A stretch of 64,000 nucleotides of DNA from Rhodoligotrophos appendicifer (lineage in GTDB: Bacteria; Pseudomonadota; Alphaproteobacteria; Rhizobiales; Im1), in assembly GCF_007474605.1 (NCBI RefSeq), contig NZ_VHKL01000004.1:186001-250000 (forward strand), written 5' to 3'. Below are positions 33,274 through 43,037 of the stretch, in pieces. Every line of letters begins with the position of its first letter. Position 1 is the first letter of the stretch. Under the pieces are notes generated by a model that was given only the letters and a program-made list of their open reading frames with translations, searched no databases and had not been told where the DNA came from. A program made the translations under genes and the position numbers.

Positions 33274-34476
33274 ATGAGGGAAATGATGATTAAAACCATG
33301 CTTGGTGCCGTTGCTGGACTTGCATTGTTTGCAGGCAGCAGCTTTGCACAGGATCTCAGCGTTAAGATCGGCGTGCTCAACGACAGGTCTGGAATTTACG
33401 CCGATATTACAGGGGAAGGTTCCGTCGTCGCGGCACGCATGGCCGTCGAGGATTTCAATGCGAAGAATCCCGACATCAAAGTGGAGGTCGTGTCCGCCGA
33501 TCATCAAAACAAACCTGACATCGCTTCAAACATTGCTCGCCAATGGTATGATCAAGACGGCGTCGACGCGATTTTCGACCTGCCGACCTCTTCGACCGCT
33601 TTGGCCGTCTCCGAGGTTACGCGTGAAAAAAACAAGGTCATCATCGTGTCCGGAGGTGGCACCTCGGATCTAACGGGTAAAAATTGTTCGCCCAATACGA
33701 TTCACTGGACATACGATACTTGGTCCCTAGGCAATGGGACCGCCAGCGCTCTCGTGCAAAAGGACCTCAAAAAGTGGTTCTTCATCACGGCGGATTACGC
33801 CTTCGGACATGCACTTGAAAGGGACACCTCACAGCTGGTCAAAGCCGCTGGCGGTGAAGTCCTCGGATCGGTGAAATACCCGTTCCCCGGGCAGGATTTC
33901 TCCTCCTACCTGCTGCAGGCTCAATCCTCCGGCGCGCAAGTCGTGGCCCTTGCCAATGCCGGTGGCGACTTCATCAATTCAATGAAGCAGGCGTCTGAAT
34001 TCGGCATCGTAGCCGGCGGGCAGAACATGGCCGGCTTGCTGGTGTTCATCACCGACATCAACGCGCTGGGGCTTGAGGCGGCGCAGGGGCTGAACCTGAC
34101 CGAAGCCTTCTACTGGGACCTGAACGACAATTCTCGAGCCTTTTCGGACCGGTACGAAAAAATCGGGGGCAAGAAGCCTGGCATGGTTCAGGCAGGCGTC
34201 TATTCCTCGGTCTTGCATTACTTGGAGGCCATTAAGGCTGTAGGCAGCAAGGATGCAAAAGCGGTCGTTGCCAAGCTTAAGGAAGCGCCGATCCAGGACA
34301 GCCTCTTCGGCACCGTCACTGTGCGTCCGGATGGGCGGGCCATCCACGACATGTACCTGTTCCAAGTCAAAAAGCCTTCAGAATCCAAGGGGCCCTGGGA
34401 CTTTTACAATCTCGTTTCCACGATCCCTGCGGACAAGGCATTCCGGCCGATCGAAGACGGCGGCTGCAAGATGTAA
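33274..34476 (+). CDS. Periplasmic substrate-binding protein LivK-type
   Basis: A 400-residue type I periplasmic binding protein. The signal peptide runs to about residue 26 (LFAGSSFAQ). The mature start DLSVKIGVLNDRSGIYADITGEGSVVAARMAVEDF is the Leu/Ile/Val-receptor pattern, and the fold continues with DLPTSSTALAVSEV and FITADYAFGH. The ligand may be a branched-chain amino acid, an amide, urea or an aromatic acid; sequence alone cannot say. The start could also be the in-frame ATG at 33283 or 33286. A strong stem-loop follows the stop. Confidence 0.9.
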   Translation: MREMMIKTMLGAVAGLALFAGSSFAQDLSVKIGVLNDRSGIYADITGEGSVVAARMAVEDFNAKNPDIKVEVVSADHQNKPDIASNIARQWYDQDGVDAIFDLPTSSTALAVSEVTREKNKVIIVSGGGTSDLTGKNCSPNTIHWTYDTWSLGNGTASALVQKDLKKWFFITADYAFGHALERDTSQLVKAAGGEVLGSVKYPFPGQDFSSYLLQAQSSGAQVVALANAGGDFINSMKQASEFGIVAGGQNMAGLLVFITDINALGLEAAQGLNLTEAFYWDLNDNSRAFSDRYEKIGGKKPGMVQAGVYSSVLHYLEAIKAVGSKDAKAVVAKLKEAPIQDSLFGTVTVRPDGRAIHDMYLFQVKKPSESKGPWDFYNLVSTIPADKAFRPIEDGGCKM

Positions 34477-34493
34477 TTTCGTAATGGAGTAAC

Positions 34494-34525
34494 CGAAGGC
34501 TGCGCCCGGGGACGCGCAGCCTTCG
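34494..34525 (+). other. Stem-loop between binding-protein and permease genes
   Basis: A perfect 12-bp inverted repeat, CGAAGGCTGCGC and GCGCAGCCTTCG, has an 8-nt loop. It sits 18 nt after the binding-protein stop and before livH, without a T-run. Such hairpins usually protect the upstream mRNA or lower read-through, giving more binding protein than permease. Confidence 0.7.
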
Positions 34526-34542
34526 CGTCATGGGGAAGTTTC

Positions 34543-35430
34543 ATGCCCGAGATTTTCGGGATTCCGACGGCGGCCCTGTTTGGCCAATTGCTGCTCGGAA
34601 TCATTAACGGCGCATTTTACGCTATTTTGAGCTTGGGCCTGGCCGTCATCTTTGGCCTCCTGAACATCATCAACTTCAGCCATGGCGCCCAATATATGAT
34701 GGGAGCCTTTGTGGCCTGGATGCTGCTGAGTTATCTCGGACTCGGCTATTGGTGGGCGCTGGTTCTAGCACCGATCACCGTCGGGCTCTTCGGCATTATT
34801 CTTGAGCGGACGCTGATCAAGCAGCTGCAGGATCTCGATCATCTTTATGGCTTGCTGCTGACCTTCGGGATCGCTCTGATCATTGAAGGTCTGTTCCGCA
34901 ATCAGTATGGCATTTCGGGTCTCCCCTATGCCATTCCGCCGCAACTGGCAGGCGGCTACAATCTCGGTTTCATGTTTCTTCCGGCTTACCGAGGCTGGGT
35001 CGTCATCGCATCGCTGGTGGTCTGTTTGGCCACATGGTTCATCATCGAAAAAACACGCCTTGGCGCCTATTTGCGGGCGGCCACCGAAAACCCGACTCTC
35101 GTGCAAGCCTTCGGCATAAACGTGCCTCTCATGGTGACGCTGACCTACGGCTTCGGCGTTGCGCTGGCAGGATTTGCCGGCGTGCTCGCAGCCCCGATTT
35201 ATTCGGTCAACCCCAATATGGGTGCGGAGATCATCATCGTGGTCTTTGCTGTCGTCGTCATCGGCGGCATGGGGTCGATCATGGGATCGATCCTCACCGG
35301 CTTCGGCCTCGGGGTTGTTCAAGGCCTGACACGGGTCTTCTATCCGGAGGCATCCGCCACCGTCATCTTCATCATCATGGCAATCGTGCTCCTGATTAAG
35401 CCGGCAGGTTTATTTGGGAGGACCGCATAG
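34543..35430 (+). CDS. livH: Branched-chain amino acid-type ABC permease LivH
   Basis: A 295-residue permease with about eight membrane segments. Landmarks are GIINGAFYAILSLGLAVIFGLLNIINFSHGAQYMMGA at the N-terminus and VVVIGGMGSIMGSILTGFGLG near the C-terminus, both typical of LivH. It forms half of the transmembrane channel with LivM. The start ATG 34543 has a GGGGAAG site. livM begins two bases after its stop. Confidence 0.93.
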   Translation: MPEIFGIPTAALFGQLLLGIINGAFYAILSLGLAVIFGLLNIINFSHGAQYMMGAFVAWMLLSYLGLGYWWALVLAPITVGLFGIILERTLIKQLQDLDHLYGLLLTFGIALIIEGLFRNQYGISGLPYAIPPQLAGGYNLGFMFLPAYRGWVVIASLVVCLATWFIIEKTRLGAYLRAATENPTLVQAFGINVPLMVTLTYGFGVALAGFAGVLAAPIYSVNPNMGAEIIIVVFAVVVIGGMGSIMGSILTGFGLGVVQGLTRVFYPEASATVIFIIMAIVLLIKPAGLFGRTA

Positions 35431-35432
35431 CC

Positions 35433-36413
35433 ATGGCCGTCTCCAGTCATACTGAGGGTCGCACCGTCATCACCACAGGCGCGAGCGGGATGCCCGTTCA
35501 TCACCGATGGATCTTTGTCGCTCTCATCGCATTGCTCTGCGTCCTGCCGCTCGTCGTGTATCCCGTCTTCGCCATGAAGGTCTTGTGCTTTGCGCTCTTT
35601 GCCTCGGCCTTCAACCTGCTCCTCGGCTATGGAGGGCTCTTGTCCTTCGGGCATGCCGCCTTCTTCGGAATGGCGAGCTATGTCAGCGCCCATGCGGCCA
35701 AGGTCTGGGGCCTGACGCCCGAGCTTGCGATATTATCTGGAACCATCGTGGCCGCCTGCCTTGGCCTCGTCATCGGTGCGCTGGCGATCCGGCGATCGGG
35801 AATCTATTTCGCCATGGTGACCCTTGCGTTTGCGCAAATGGTCTACTTCTTTTGCCTGCAAGCTCAGTTCACAGGGGGAGAGGACGGCATTCAAGCGGTC
35901 CCTCGCGGCTGGTTGTTCGGGGTTTTCGATCTCGGCGACGACATGGTTCTGTATTTCGTTGTCGCCGTCATCTTTCTTGCTGGCATTCTTGCCATTTACC
36001 GCATCATTCACTCGCCGTTCGGACAGGTGCTGAAGGCGATCCGCGATAACGAACCCCGAGCCATATCGCTCGGCTATCGCGTCAATCAGTACAAGTTGAC
36101 CGTCTTCGTGCTCTCGGCGGCATTTTCAGGACTTGCGGGCGCGACCAAAGCCATCGTCTTTCGCCTTGCTTCCCTTACGGACGTTCATTGGGCCATGTCG
36201 GGTGAGGTCGTTCTGATGTCCTTGCTCGGTGGCATGGGCACAGTCTTCGGGCCGATGGTCGGGGCAACCGTCCTCGTGACCATGCAGAACTATCTGGCCT
36301 CAATGGGCGCCTGGGTCACCGTGATCCAAGGCGTGATCTTCGTGATCTGCGTCCTGCTGTTTCGCAAGGGTATTGTCGGCGTCTTGGCGAGCTGGACTAA
36401 ACGACCCCTGTGA
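35433..36413 (+). CDS. livM: Branched-chain amino acid-type ABC permease LivM
   Basis: A 326-residue permease with about nine to ten membrane segments. The LivM landmarks are ALFASAFNLLLGYGGLLSFGHAAFFGMASY and GGMGTVFGPMVGATVLV, with RNEPRAISLGY-like cytosolic loop RDNEPRAISLGYRVNQYKL. It completes the importer. A GGAGGACC site overlaps the livH end. After its stop an imperfect stem (GGCC-AGCTA and TAGCT-GGCC, 36424-36459) may mark the end of the operon, without a T-run. Confidence 0.93.
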   Translation: MAVSSHTEGRTVITTGASGMPVHHRWIFVALIALLCVLPLVVYPVFAMKVLCFALFASAFNLLLGYGGLLSFGHAAFFGMASYVSAHAAKVWGLTPELAILSGTIVAACLGLVIGALAIRRSGIYFAMVTLAFAQMVYFFCLQAQFTGGEDGIQAVPRGWLFGVFDLGDDMVLYFVVAVIFLAGILAIYRIIHSPFGQVLKAIRDNEPRAISLGYRVNQYKLTVFVLSAAFSGLAGATKAIVFRLASLTDVHWAMSGEVVLMSLLGGMGTVFGPMVGATVLVTMQNYLASMGAWVTVIQGVIFVICVLLFRKGIVGVLASWTKRPL

Positions 36414-36482
36414 ATTGGAGCGTGGCCGAGCTACCCCGAGCCTGCTAGGATAGCTGGCCCTCAGTCCTTGCCTCGAGTTTTC

Positions 36483-37412
36483 ATGTCACAATCGTCGACG
36501 CTTCCTGCCCGTCACGATCACCTCGATGGCTTGGCACTCGGTCTCATGATCCTGATCTGCGCAAGCTGGGGCCTCAATCAGGTTGCGGTGAAGATTGCCG
36601 GAGATGGGATCTCGCCGATTTGGCTTGCGACCCTCCGCTCAGCCGGCGGCACAGTGCTCATGGTGACATGGATGCTGTGGAGGAACATTCCCATTTTCAG
36701 TCGCGATGGAAGCCTGGGCGTTGGCCTGTTGATGGGCTTCATCTTCGCTGTCGAGTTCATCCTTTTCTACTGGGGCATGACCTTCACAACCGTCTCACGG
36801 GGCGTCTTGTTCTTCTACATGTCTCCTTTCGCGGTCGCGATCGGCGCGCATTTTTTCATTCGCGGCGAGCGCCTGACCCAACGGAAATTGGTCGGGCTAT
36901 GCCTTGCCTTCACCGGGCTCGGCCTTGCCGTCTACGAGGGTCTGACGTTCCCCACCTATCGGGAGCTGATCGGCGATGGCATGATCTTCTTTGCCGCCGT
37001 GCTGTGGGGAATTCAGACCGTCCTGTTCAAGGCCGGGCGACTCTCAGCAATCGCTCCGGAAAAGACACTTCTCTACGAACTTGGCGTCTCGGCACTTCTC
37101 ATGCCCCTGGCTCTGCTCTTCGTCTCGGAGCGGGGAATTTTCTCGCCGTCGATGCTCGTCTGGGCCTGCGTCGCCTATCAGATCATTGTCATCGTCTTTG
37201 CTAGCTATATCGGCTGGCTCTGGCTCGTCGTCCGCTATCCCGCCTCGCACCTCGCATCCTTCAGCTTCCTTGTGCCGGTGCTCGGCTTTCTGGGTGGAGC
37301 AGTCCTCCTGAACGAAGAGATCAGCCCGTTGTTGTTGGGAACCGTGACGCTGATCTGCAGCGGCATCTATATTGTGAGCCGCAGCGACCGGCCTAAATCC
37401 GCTGCTGCATAA
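36483..37412 (+). CDS. EamA/DMT-family metabolite transporter
   Basis: A protein of 309 residues with ten membrane segments arranged as two EamA repeats (each about 140 residues), the drug/metabolite transporter form. It starts with LALGLMILICASWGLNQVAVKIAG. Such proteins usually export amino acids or small metabolites. The frame begins at a TTG (36468), but ATG 36483 is the better start. It lies 69 nt after livM on the same strand. It might balance the importer by exporting excess substrate, an inference from position only. Confidence 0.88.
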   Translation: MSQSSTLPARHDHLDGLALGLMILICASWGLNQVAVKIAGDGISPIWLATLRSAGGTVLMVTWMLWRNIPIFSRDGSLGVGLLMGFIFAVEFILFYWGMTFTTVSRGVLFFYMSPFAVAIGAHFFIRGERLTQRKLVGLCLAFTGLGLAVYEGLTFPTYRELIGDGMIFFAAVLWGIQTVLFKAGRLSAIAPEKTLLYELGVSALLMPLALLFVSERGIFSPSMLVWACVAYQIIVIVFASYIGWLWLVVRYPASHLASFSFLVPVLGFLGGAVLLNEEISPLLLGTVTLICSGIYIVSRSDRPKSAAA

Positions 37413-37495
37413 TTGCCGAGAGCTGCGATTCACTGGACTCCCTGGCACGAACAGAGGACACTGCGGCATCCTGACAACACACCAAGAGTTGCATT

Positions 37496-40400
37496 ATGTT
37501 TCGGGGCCGCATTTTTACTCGCAGCACAATGGCTATATTTCTAGCCTTTTCCTTTCTCGGCATTCTGGGCAACGGTGATTCCGTGCGGGCGCAGGAGCCC
37601 CGCATCGAAACGACCGAAGATGCAGATTACTTCGGTCATGATCTGAGGCAACTCCTCGACGTCACGTTCGACCTCTGCAAGACCTCTTGTCTTGCGGACA
37701 CTCAGTGCAAGGCGTTGACCTACAACAAACAGGCACAGCGCTGCTTTCTCAAGACCATGGCCGGTGATCTGAAGCCTGCGAAAGGCGCCACGGCTGGACG
37801 TCTGGTGGCGCCCGAGATTGCAGCTCATACAGCGGCTGCCCCGGCGCTGACCGCCGAGCAGAAGGCCGCACTGCTGCAATTTCTACCGAATGGCCTGCCC
37901 GACGAGGCGAAGCGTTTTCAAAGGTCGATCGCCAGTGCAACACCTGCCACCCAAGGGAGCGCCGAATCCGCTTTTCAAGATGGCAACAGCGCATATCTCC
38001 AAAGGAATTTCCGCGGAGCCGCTCAACATTTCCAGGAAGCGCTCAAGCTTGATGACAGTCGCTCTTCCGTCTGGCTCGCCCTATCCCGGGCACTTCTGGA
38101 GATCGAAACGGACAATTATGACGAACGCTACCGCTTGCCGCAGGAGGCAAGTTCGGCCGCATTGAATGGTTTCAACAGCGCCCTTTCCGCTCAGGAACGC
38201 GCAGAAGCCTTGAGCATACTCGCCAGGGCTCTCGAAAGGCGGGAGTTCTACCGGGCCGCGATTGAGGCCTATAAGGCGAGCCTGGCAATCACATCGACGC
38301 CTGCCGTACAGGAGGCATATGATACGCTCCGCCGGGAACGAGGCTTTCGCATTATCGACTACAATGTCGACTCGGATGCTGCGTCGCCGAGGATATGCAT
38401 CAGTTTCTCGGAACCGCTGCAACGCCTGCCCGATGGGTTGGCAAAATTTGTCCTGGTCAATGAGAAGACCCCCGGCGACGTCGAGGTTGAAGATCGACAA
38501 CTCTGCATCGACGGCGCCCAGCACGGCGAGCGTTACCGCATCGGGATCCGGGCGGGGCTACCCTCCGCCGTTGATGAGAATCTAGAGCGGCCGGCTGCTC
38601 TCGACATCTATGTAAGGGACAGAACGTCATCCGTGCGTTTCTCAGGGCGCAACTTCGTTCTGCCACCCCTGGGAGCGCAAACGATCCCCCTCGTCTCCAT
38701 CAACACGTCCCAAGTGGAGCTCAGCCTGTTCAGGTTGGGTGATCGCGCACTGACTGGCGTCATCAACAATCAAACATTTTTATCCCAGCTTGATGATTAT
38801 CAAGCTGAGCAGATAGCAGACCAACAGGGTGAAGAGCTTTGGAAGGGGACGCTTGAGGTAAAGACAGAGCTGAACAGGGAAGTCACGACAGGATTTCCCG
38901 TCACGGACGTCCTCAAAGACCGCAGGCCGGGTGTCTACATCCTGCGCGGCCGCCCGATCAGCGCAGCAAATCAAAGCTGGCAGGCACAGGCGACACAGTG
39001 GTTCGTCATCTCGGACATCGGTCTGGCGAGCGTCTCCGGAACAGACGGGCTCCATGTCTTCACGCGGTCCCTCTCCAGCGCGAAGCCGTTGGCGGGAGTC
39101 GAGTTGCGGCTGGTCGCCAGGAACAACGACGTGCTCGCCGTCACACGATCAGATCCTGACGGTTATGCCCATTTCGCACCGGGAATGGTCCGGGGCATTG
39201 GTGGTGCGGCGCCAGCCCTTGTGATTGCAACCGCGGAGAGCGATTCCGGGTTCATTGACCTAACGAAGCCAGCCTTTGATTTGTCAGACCGCGGCGTCGC
39301 CGGCCGCCAAGCCCCGGGCGCCATCGATAGTTTCCTCTATACCGAACGGGGCATCTATCGCCCTGGGGAGACCGTCTACATATCTGCGCTCCTCCGCGAC
39401 GCCAAAGGGTTCGCCTCGACGGGACTTCCCCTCACTATCGTCACCGAACGTCCCGATGGCGTCGAGTTCTCCCGAAGCACCGTCGAAGACAAGGGGCTCG
39501 GCGGACATGAGTTAGAGCTGCTCCTGCCCAATGACGCGATGCGGGGTGGTTGGCAGGTCAAAGCCTTTATCGATCCAAAGGCCCCCGCCCTGGCACAGAC
39601 CTCCATTCTCGTTGAAGACTTCATACCAGATCGGCTCGAGCTCGAGCTCGAGAGCACCGTCAGGAGCATTGATCGCGACAAGTCATTTCCTGTCGACGTT
39701 AGTGGAAGGTATCTATACGGAACACCGGCGGCCAATTTGGCCCTCGAGGGCGAAATCCTCATTGCACCTGCCGCAAGCCTGGACGGTTTCACCGGGTACA
39801 CGTTCGGTCTTTCGGACGAAGAGATCCAACCGCAACGCAAGCCGATTCTTGATGTCCCGTCACTGGATGCCGAAGGAAAAGCCCACATCGATGTTGTGGT
39901 TGGGGACACCCTTGTTTCCACCAGGCCCCTAGAAGCCAAAATCACGGTCCGTCTCCGAGAGACTGGCGGCCGCGCGGTGGAGCAGACCCTCACGAGACCG
40001 ATCAACCCCAATGGCCCGATGATCGGCATCAAGCCGCGATTCGAAGGCAGCATCGGGCAAGGTGAAGTTGCACAGTTCGACGTCATCGCCCTCGATCGGT
40101 CTCAACAGCGCACGAATATTTCAGGCGCCCGCTGGTCCCTCTACAAGATCGAAAAGAACTATCAGTGGTACATGACTAACGGCCAGTGGAATTACGAGCC
40201 CGTCAGCTTTACGCGGAAGATTGCAGATGGATCCGTGGATCTCGGCGCCGATGCACCTGCTGTGGTCCAGTCGCCGGTAGAATGGGGACGGTATCGTCTG
40301 GAGGTTAGCGCCTCTGAGGGCGAATTCGCGGCCTCCAGCGTGGAGTTTGATGCGGGTTGGTATGTGGAGGCGGCGACGGCGGACACTCCAGATGTCCTCG

Positions 40401-43024
40401 AAATCTCCTTGGACAAGGAAAAGTACCAGCCTGGGGAGACGGCAAGAGTAAAAATCACGCCGCGCTTCCAGGGCATCGCGATGCTCACGGTAATGAGCGA
40501 TCGACTGATTGCTATGAAAACCGTGGAAGTGCCCCTCGAAGGAACCGAAGTCGAATTCACGGTGGAGCAGTCTTGGCTGCCCGGTGCCTATGTGACTGCC
40601 AGCCTGTATCGCGCTGCAGATGCAGCAACGTCGCGCATGCCTGCCCGGGCGCTGGGCCTGGCCTGGCTGGGGACCGATGTTTCCACACGCACGCTTGACG
40701 TCGCACTTGATGCACCGGAGATCATCCGTCCGAACACCACATTGGATGTCACGGCTGCCGTATCGGGCGGCAGCCCCGGCGAGGATGTCTATCTGACCTT
40801 GGCCGCCGTAGATGTCGGAATTCTCAATGTCACTCGCTATCAGTCCCCATCACCTGGAAACTGGTATTTTGGCCAGCGGCGTCTGGGGATGGATTTGCGA
40901 GATCTTTACGGGCGGTTGATCGACGGCATGTCTGCAGCTCCCGGCGTCATCCGTTCAGGAGGTGGTGAAGCCAGCTTGCAAATATCAGGAAACCCTCCGA
41001 CACAGCCATTGGTGGCCGCCTTTTCAGGCATTGTTAAGGTCGACCCTGAAGGCAAAGTGGCGGTTTCCTTTTCCATACCGCAGTTTAACGGCAGCGTACG
41101 CCTCATGGCTGTTGCCTGGAGCGCCGACTCCGTCGGCCAGGCCAGTCGCGATGTCATCGTGCGTGATCCGATCGTTGTTTCCGCCAGCGTCCCCCGGTTT
41201 ATGGCGCCGGGGGATGAAGCACGCGTCACCTTGGAGATGACGAACTCGGATGGTTCTCCGGGCGACTACACAGTCCAGGTCACCTCCTCGGGTGAAATTG
41301 AGGTGGATCAAGACGGAGATGAGCAGATCGTCACTCTCGCCGCCGGCGAGCGCAAGGTCCTCACGACGAACCTGGTCGCAAAAGAAAACGGCCTGGGCAT
41401 CGTCACCGTTGCACTCTCAGGTGGCGGTCTTGAGCTGGCGCAGGAACTGATCGTTCCGGTGAGGCCTTCTGAAGCGCTCGCGAGCCAAAGGCTCGTCAAA
41501 TCCATCCCGCCAAAGACCGGGACGCTTTCCCTCGGGTCGGAGCTGTTCGCGGGCCATAGCTCCAAAGGCGCGACGCTCGATGTCAGCATCATGAGCAGAG
41601 GAGCTATCGATGTGCCCTCGCTCCTGCTTTCCCTCGATCGCTATCCCTATGGTTGCGCAGAACAGCTTACCAGTAGAGCCCTTCCCCTTCTTTACTTCAA
41701 TGACCTGGCGTCGGTGATCGGGATTGCTCGGGACAGCGGAGCGACAAAGCGAATTCAAACCACGATCACGGACGTTCTGGCCAAGCAATCTTCCACGGGA
41801 AGTTTCGGCTTATGGAGTCCAGCATCTGGCGATCTTTGGTTGGATTCCTACGTGACGGATTTCCTCACGCGAGCCCGCGAAGCCGGTTACCAGGTTCCTG
41901 ACGTGGCCTTCATGCAGGCTCTCGACAATCTCCAAAATCAACTTGCCTATGCCTCCGATAGCGACAGCGGGAACGAGCCAATCGCATATGCGCTCTATGT
42001 GCTGGCCCGGAACAAAAGAGCCGCCATCGGAGATCTTCGCTACTATGCGGATGCAAAGCTCGACAAGCTCGGGTCGGGTTTGGCCAAAGCACAGCTTGGG
42101 GCAGCGCTTGCTCTTTATGGCGAGCGGAACCGGTCGGAGGTTGCTTTCGCGAAGGCTTTCGATGCCCTGGGTCCAGACCATGCGCTTCAGCCGGACGAGA
42201 TCTCAACGAGAACGGATTACGGATCCCAGCTCAGGGATGCAGCAGCAACGCTCGCATTGCTCTCTGAGGTGGAACCGCCTCTGCCCATGAGCGAAACACT
42301 CATTCGGCGAGTCAGTGATCTGAGAGCGCAGGCCCGAAACACGAGCACGCAAGAAGAGGCCTGGCTGCTCCTTGCGGCCCACGGACTGATGGAACGCTTC
42401 AAAACGGTCGAACTGGAGCTGGCGGGCGTTCCCGTGAAAGATGCCCTGTTCAGGACCTTTGACCAGGACGTTCTGGCCGCTCAGCCGATTCAGATCGCCA
42501 ATCTTTCAGATCAACCCGTTGATGCCGTGATCACCATCAAAGGCTTCCCCCTGCAGGCGCCCGCTGCGGGAGGCGATGGTTTCAAGATCACTCGGCAATA
42601 TTTCGACCTTGATGGGAAGGAGGTTTCGCCCAGCAGCGTCGCCCAGAATGAACGCTTCGTCGTCGTTTTGACGGTCAGCGAGGAGAACGAACTGCCCTCT
42701 CGAGTCCTGGTCGTCGATCGCTTGCCAGCGGGGTTCGAGATCGACAATCCGCATATCGTCAAGAGCGCGGATCTCGCTGCCTTCCAATGGTTGCCCGACA
42801 ACATCAATGCGGCACGGACTGAGTTCCGGGACGATCGGTTCGTCGCGGCCTTCGATCGAACTGAAAATAGCGAGCGGAGCATCGTCATCGCCTATGTCGT
42901 TCGGGCCGTAACGCCGGGGCAATATGTTCACCCCGCGGCGACTGTAGAGGATATGTATCGGCCTGACCTGTCGGCTTGGACAGATGAAGGCACCGTCGAG
43001 GTCACCGCACCGAAGCCGAACTGA
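37496..43024 (+). CDS. Alpha-2-macroglobulin-like protein with PAN domain
   Basis: A large periplasmic protein of 1,842 residues. The signal peptide ends near residue 33 (SVRAQ). A Cys-rich PAN/apple-like module follows (about 45-90, DLCKTSCLADTQCKALTYNKQAQRCFLK), then a TPR-like segment (about 160-285). After that come macroglobulin domains with the FLYTERGIYRPGETVYISALLRD motif and the thioester motif YPYGCAEQ (Cys1387, Gln1390), and an alpha-toroid domain. Bacterial alpha-2-macroglobulins trap foreign proteases in the periplasm. No lipobox Cys is present, unlike the E. coli YfhM lipoprotein. The PBP1C gene follows directly, the classical pairing for repair after envelope damage. Confidence 0.92.
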   Translation: MFRGRIFTRSTMAIFLAFSFLGILGNGDSVRAQEPRIETTEDADYFGHDLRQLLDVTFDLCKTSCLADTQCKALTYNKQAQRCFLKTMAGDLKPAKGATAGRLVAPEIAAHTAAAPALTAEQKAALLQFLPNGLPDEAKRFQRSIASATPATQGSAESAFQDGNSAYLQRNFRGAAQHFQEALKLDDSRSSVWLALSRALLEIETDNYDERYRLPQEASSAALNGFNSALSAQERAEALSILARALERREFYRAAIEAYKASLAITSTPAVQEAYDTLRRERGFRIIDYNVDSDAASPRICISFSEPLQRLPDGLAKFVLVNEKTPGDVEVEDRQLCIDGAQHGERYRIGIRAGLPSAVDENLERPAALDIYVRDRTSSVRFSGRNFVLPPLGAQTIPLVSINTSQVELSLFRLGDRALTGVINNQTFLSQLDDYQAEQIADQQGEELWKGTLEVKTELNREVTTGFPVTDVLKDRRPGVYILRGRPISAANQSWQAQATQWFVISDIGLASVSGTDGLHVFTRSLSSAKPLAGVELRLVARNNDVLAVTRSDPDGYAHFAPGMVRGIGGAAPALVIATAESDSGFIDLTKPAFDLSDRGVAGRQAPGAIDSFLYTERGIYRPGETVYISALLRDAKGFASTGLPLTIVTERPDGVEFSRSTVEDKGLGGHELELLLPNDAMRGGWQVKAFIDPKAPALAQTSILVEDFIPDRLELELESTVRSIDRDKSFPVDVSGRYLYGTPAANLALEGEILIAPAASLDGFTGYTFGLSDEEIQPQRKPILDVPSLDAEGKAHIDVVVGDTLVSTRPLEAKITVRLRETGGRAVEQTLTRPINPNGPMIGIKPRFEGSIGQGEVAQFDVIALDRSQQRTNISGARWSLYKIEKNYQWYMTNGQWNYEPVSFTRKIADGSVDLGADAPAVVQSPVEWGRYRLEVSASEGEFAASSVEFDAGWYVEAATADTPDVLEISLDKEKYQPGETARVKITPRFQGIAMLTVMSDRLIAMKTVEVPLEGTEVEFTVEQSWLPGAYVTASLYRAADAATSRMPARALGLAWLGTDVSTRTLDVALDAPEIIRPNTTLDVTAAVSGGSPGEDVYLTLAAVDVGILNVTRYQSPSPGNWYFGQRRLGMDLRDLYGRLIDGMSAAPGVIRSGGGEASLQISGNPPTQPLVAAFSGIVKVDPEGKVAVSFSIPQFNGSVRLMAVAWSADSVGQASRDVIVRDPIVVSASVPRFMAPGDEARVTLEMTNSDGSPGDYTVQVTSSGEIEVDQDGDEQIVTLAAGERKVLTTNLVAKENGLGIVTVALSGGGLELAQELIVPVRPSEALASQRLVKSIPPKTGTLSLGSELFAGHSSKGATLDVSIMSRGAIDVPSLLLSLDRYPYGCAEQLTSRALPLLYFNDLASVIGIARDSGATKRIQTTITDVLAKQSSTGSFGLWSPASGDLWLDSYVTDFLTRAREAGYQVPDVAFMQALDNLQNQLAYASDSDSGNEPIAYALYVLARNKRAAIGDLRYYADAKLDKLGSGLAKAQLGAALALYGERNRSEVAFAKAFDALGPDHALQPDEISTRTDYGSQLRDAAATLALLSEVEPPLPMSETLIRRVSDLRAQARNTSTQEEAWLLLAAHGLMERFKTVELELAGVPVKDALFRTFDQDVLAAQPIQIANLSDQPVDAVITIKGFPLQAPAAGGDGFKITRQYFDLDGKEVSPSSVAQNERFVVVLTVSEENELPSRVLVVDRLPAGFEIDNPHIVKSADLAAFQWLPDNINAARTEFRDDRFVAAFDRTENSERSIVIAYVVRAVTPGQYVHPAATVEDMYRPDLSAWTDEGTVEVTAPKPN

Positions 43025-43037
43025 CGGCCGCTTCGCC

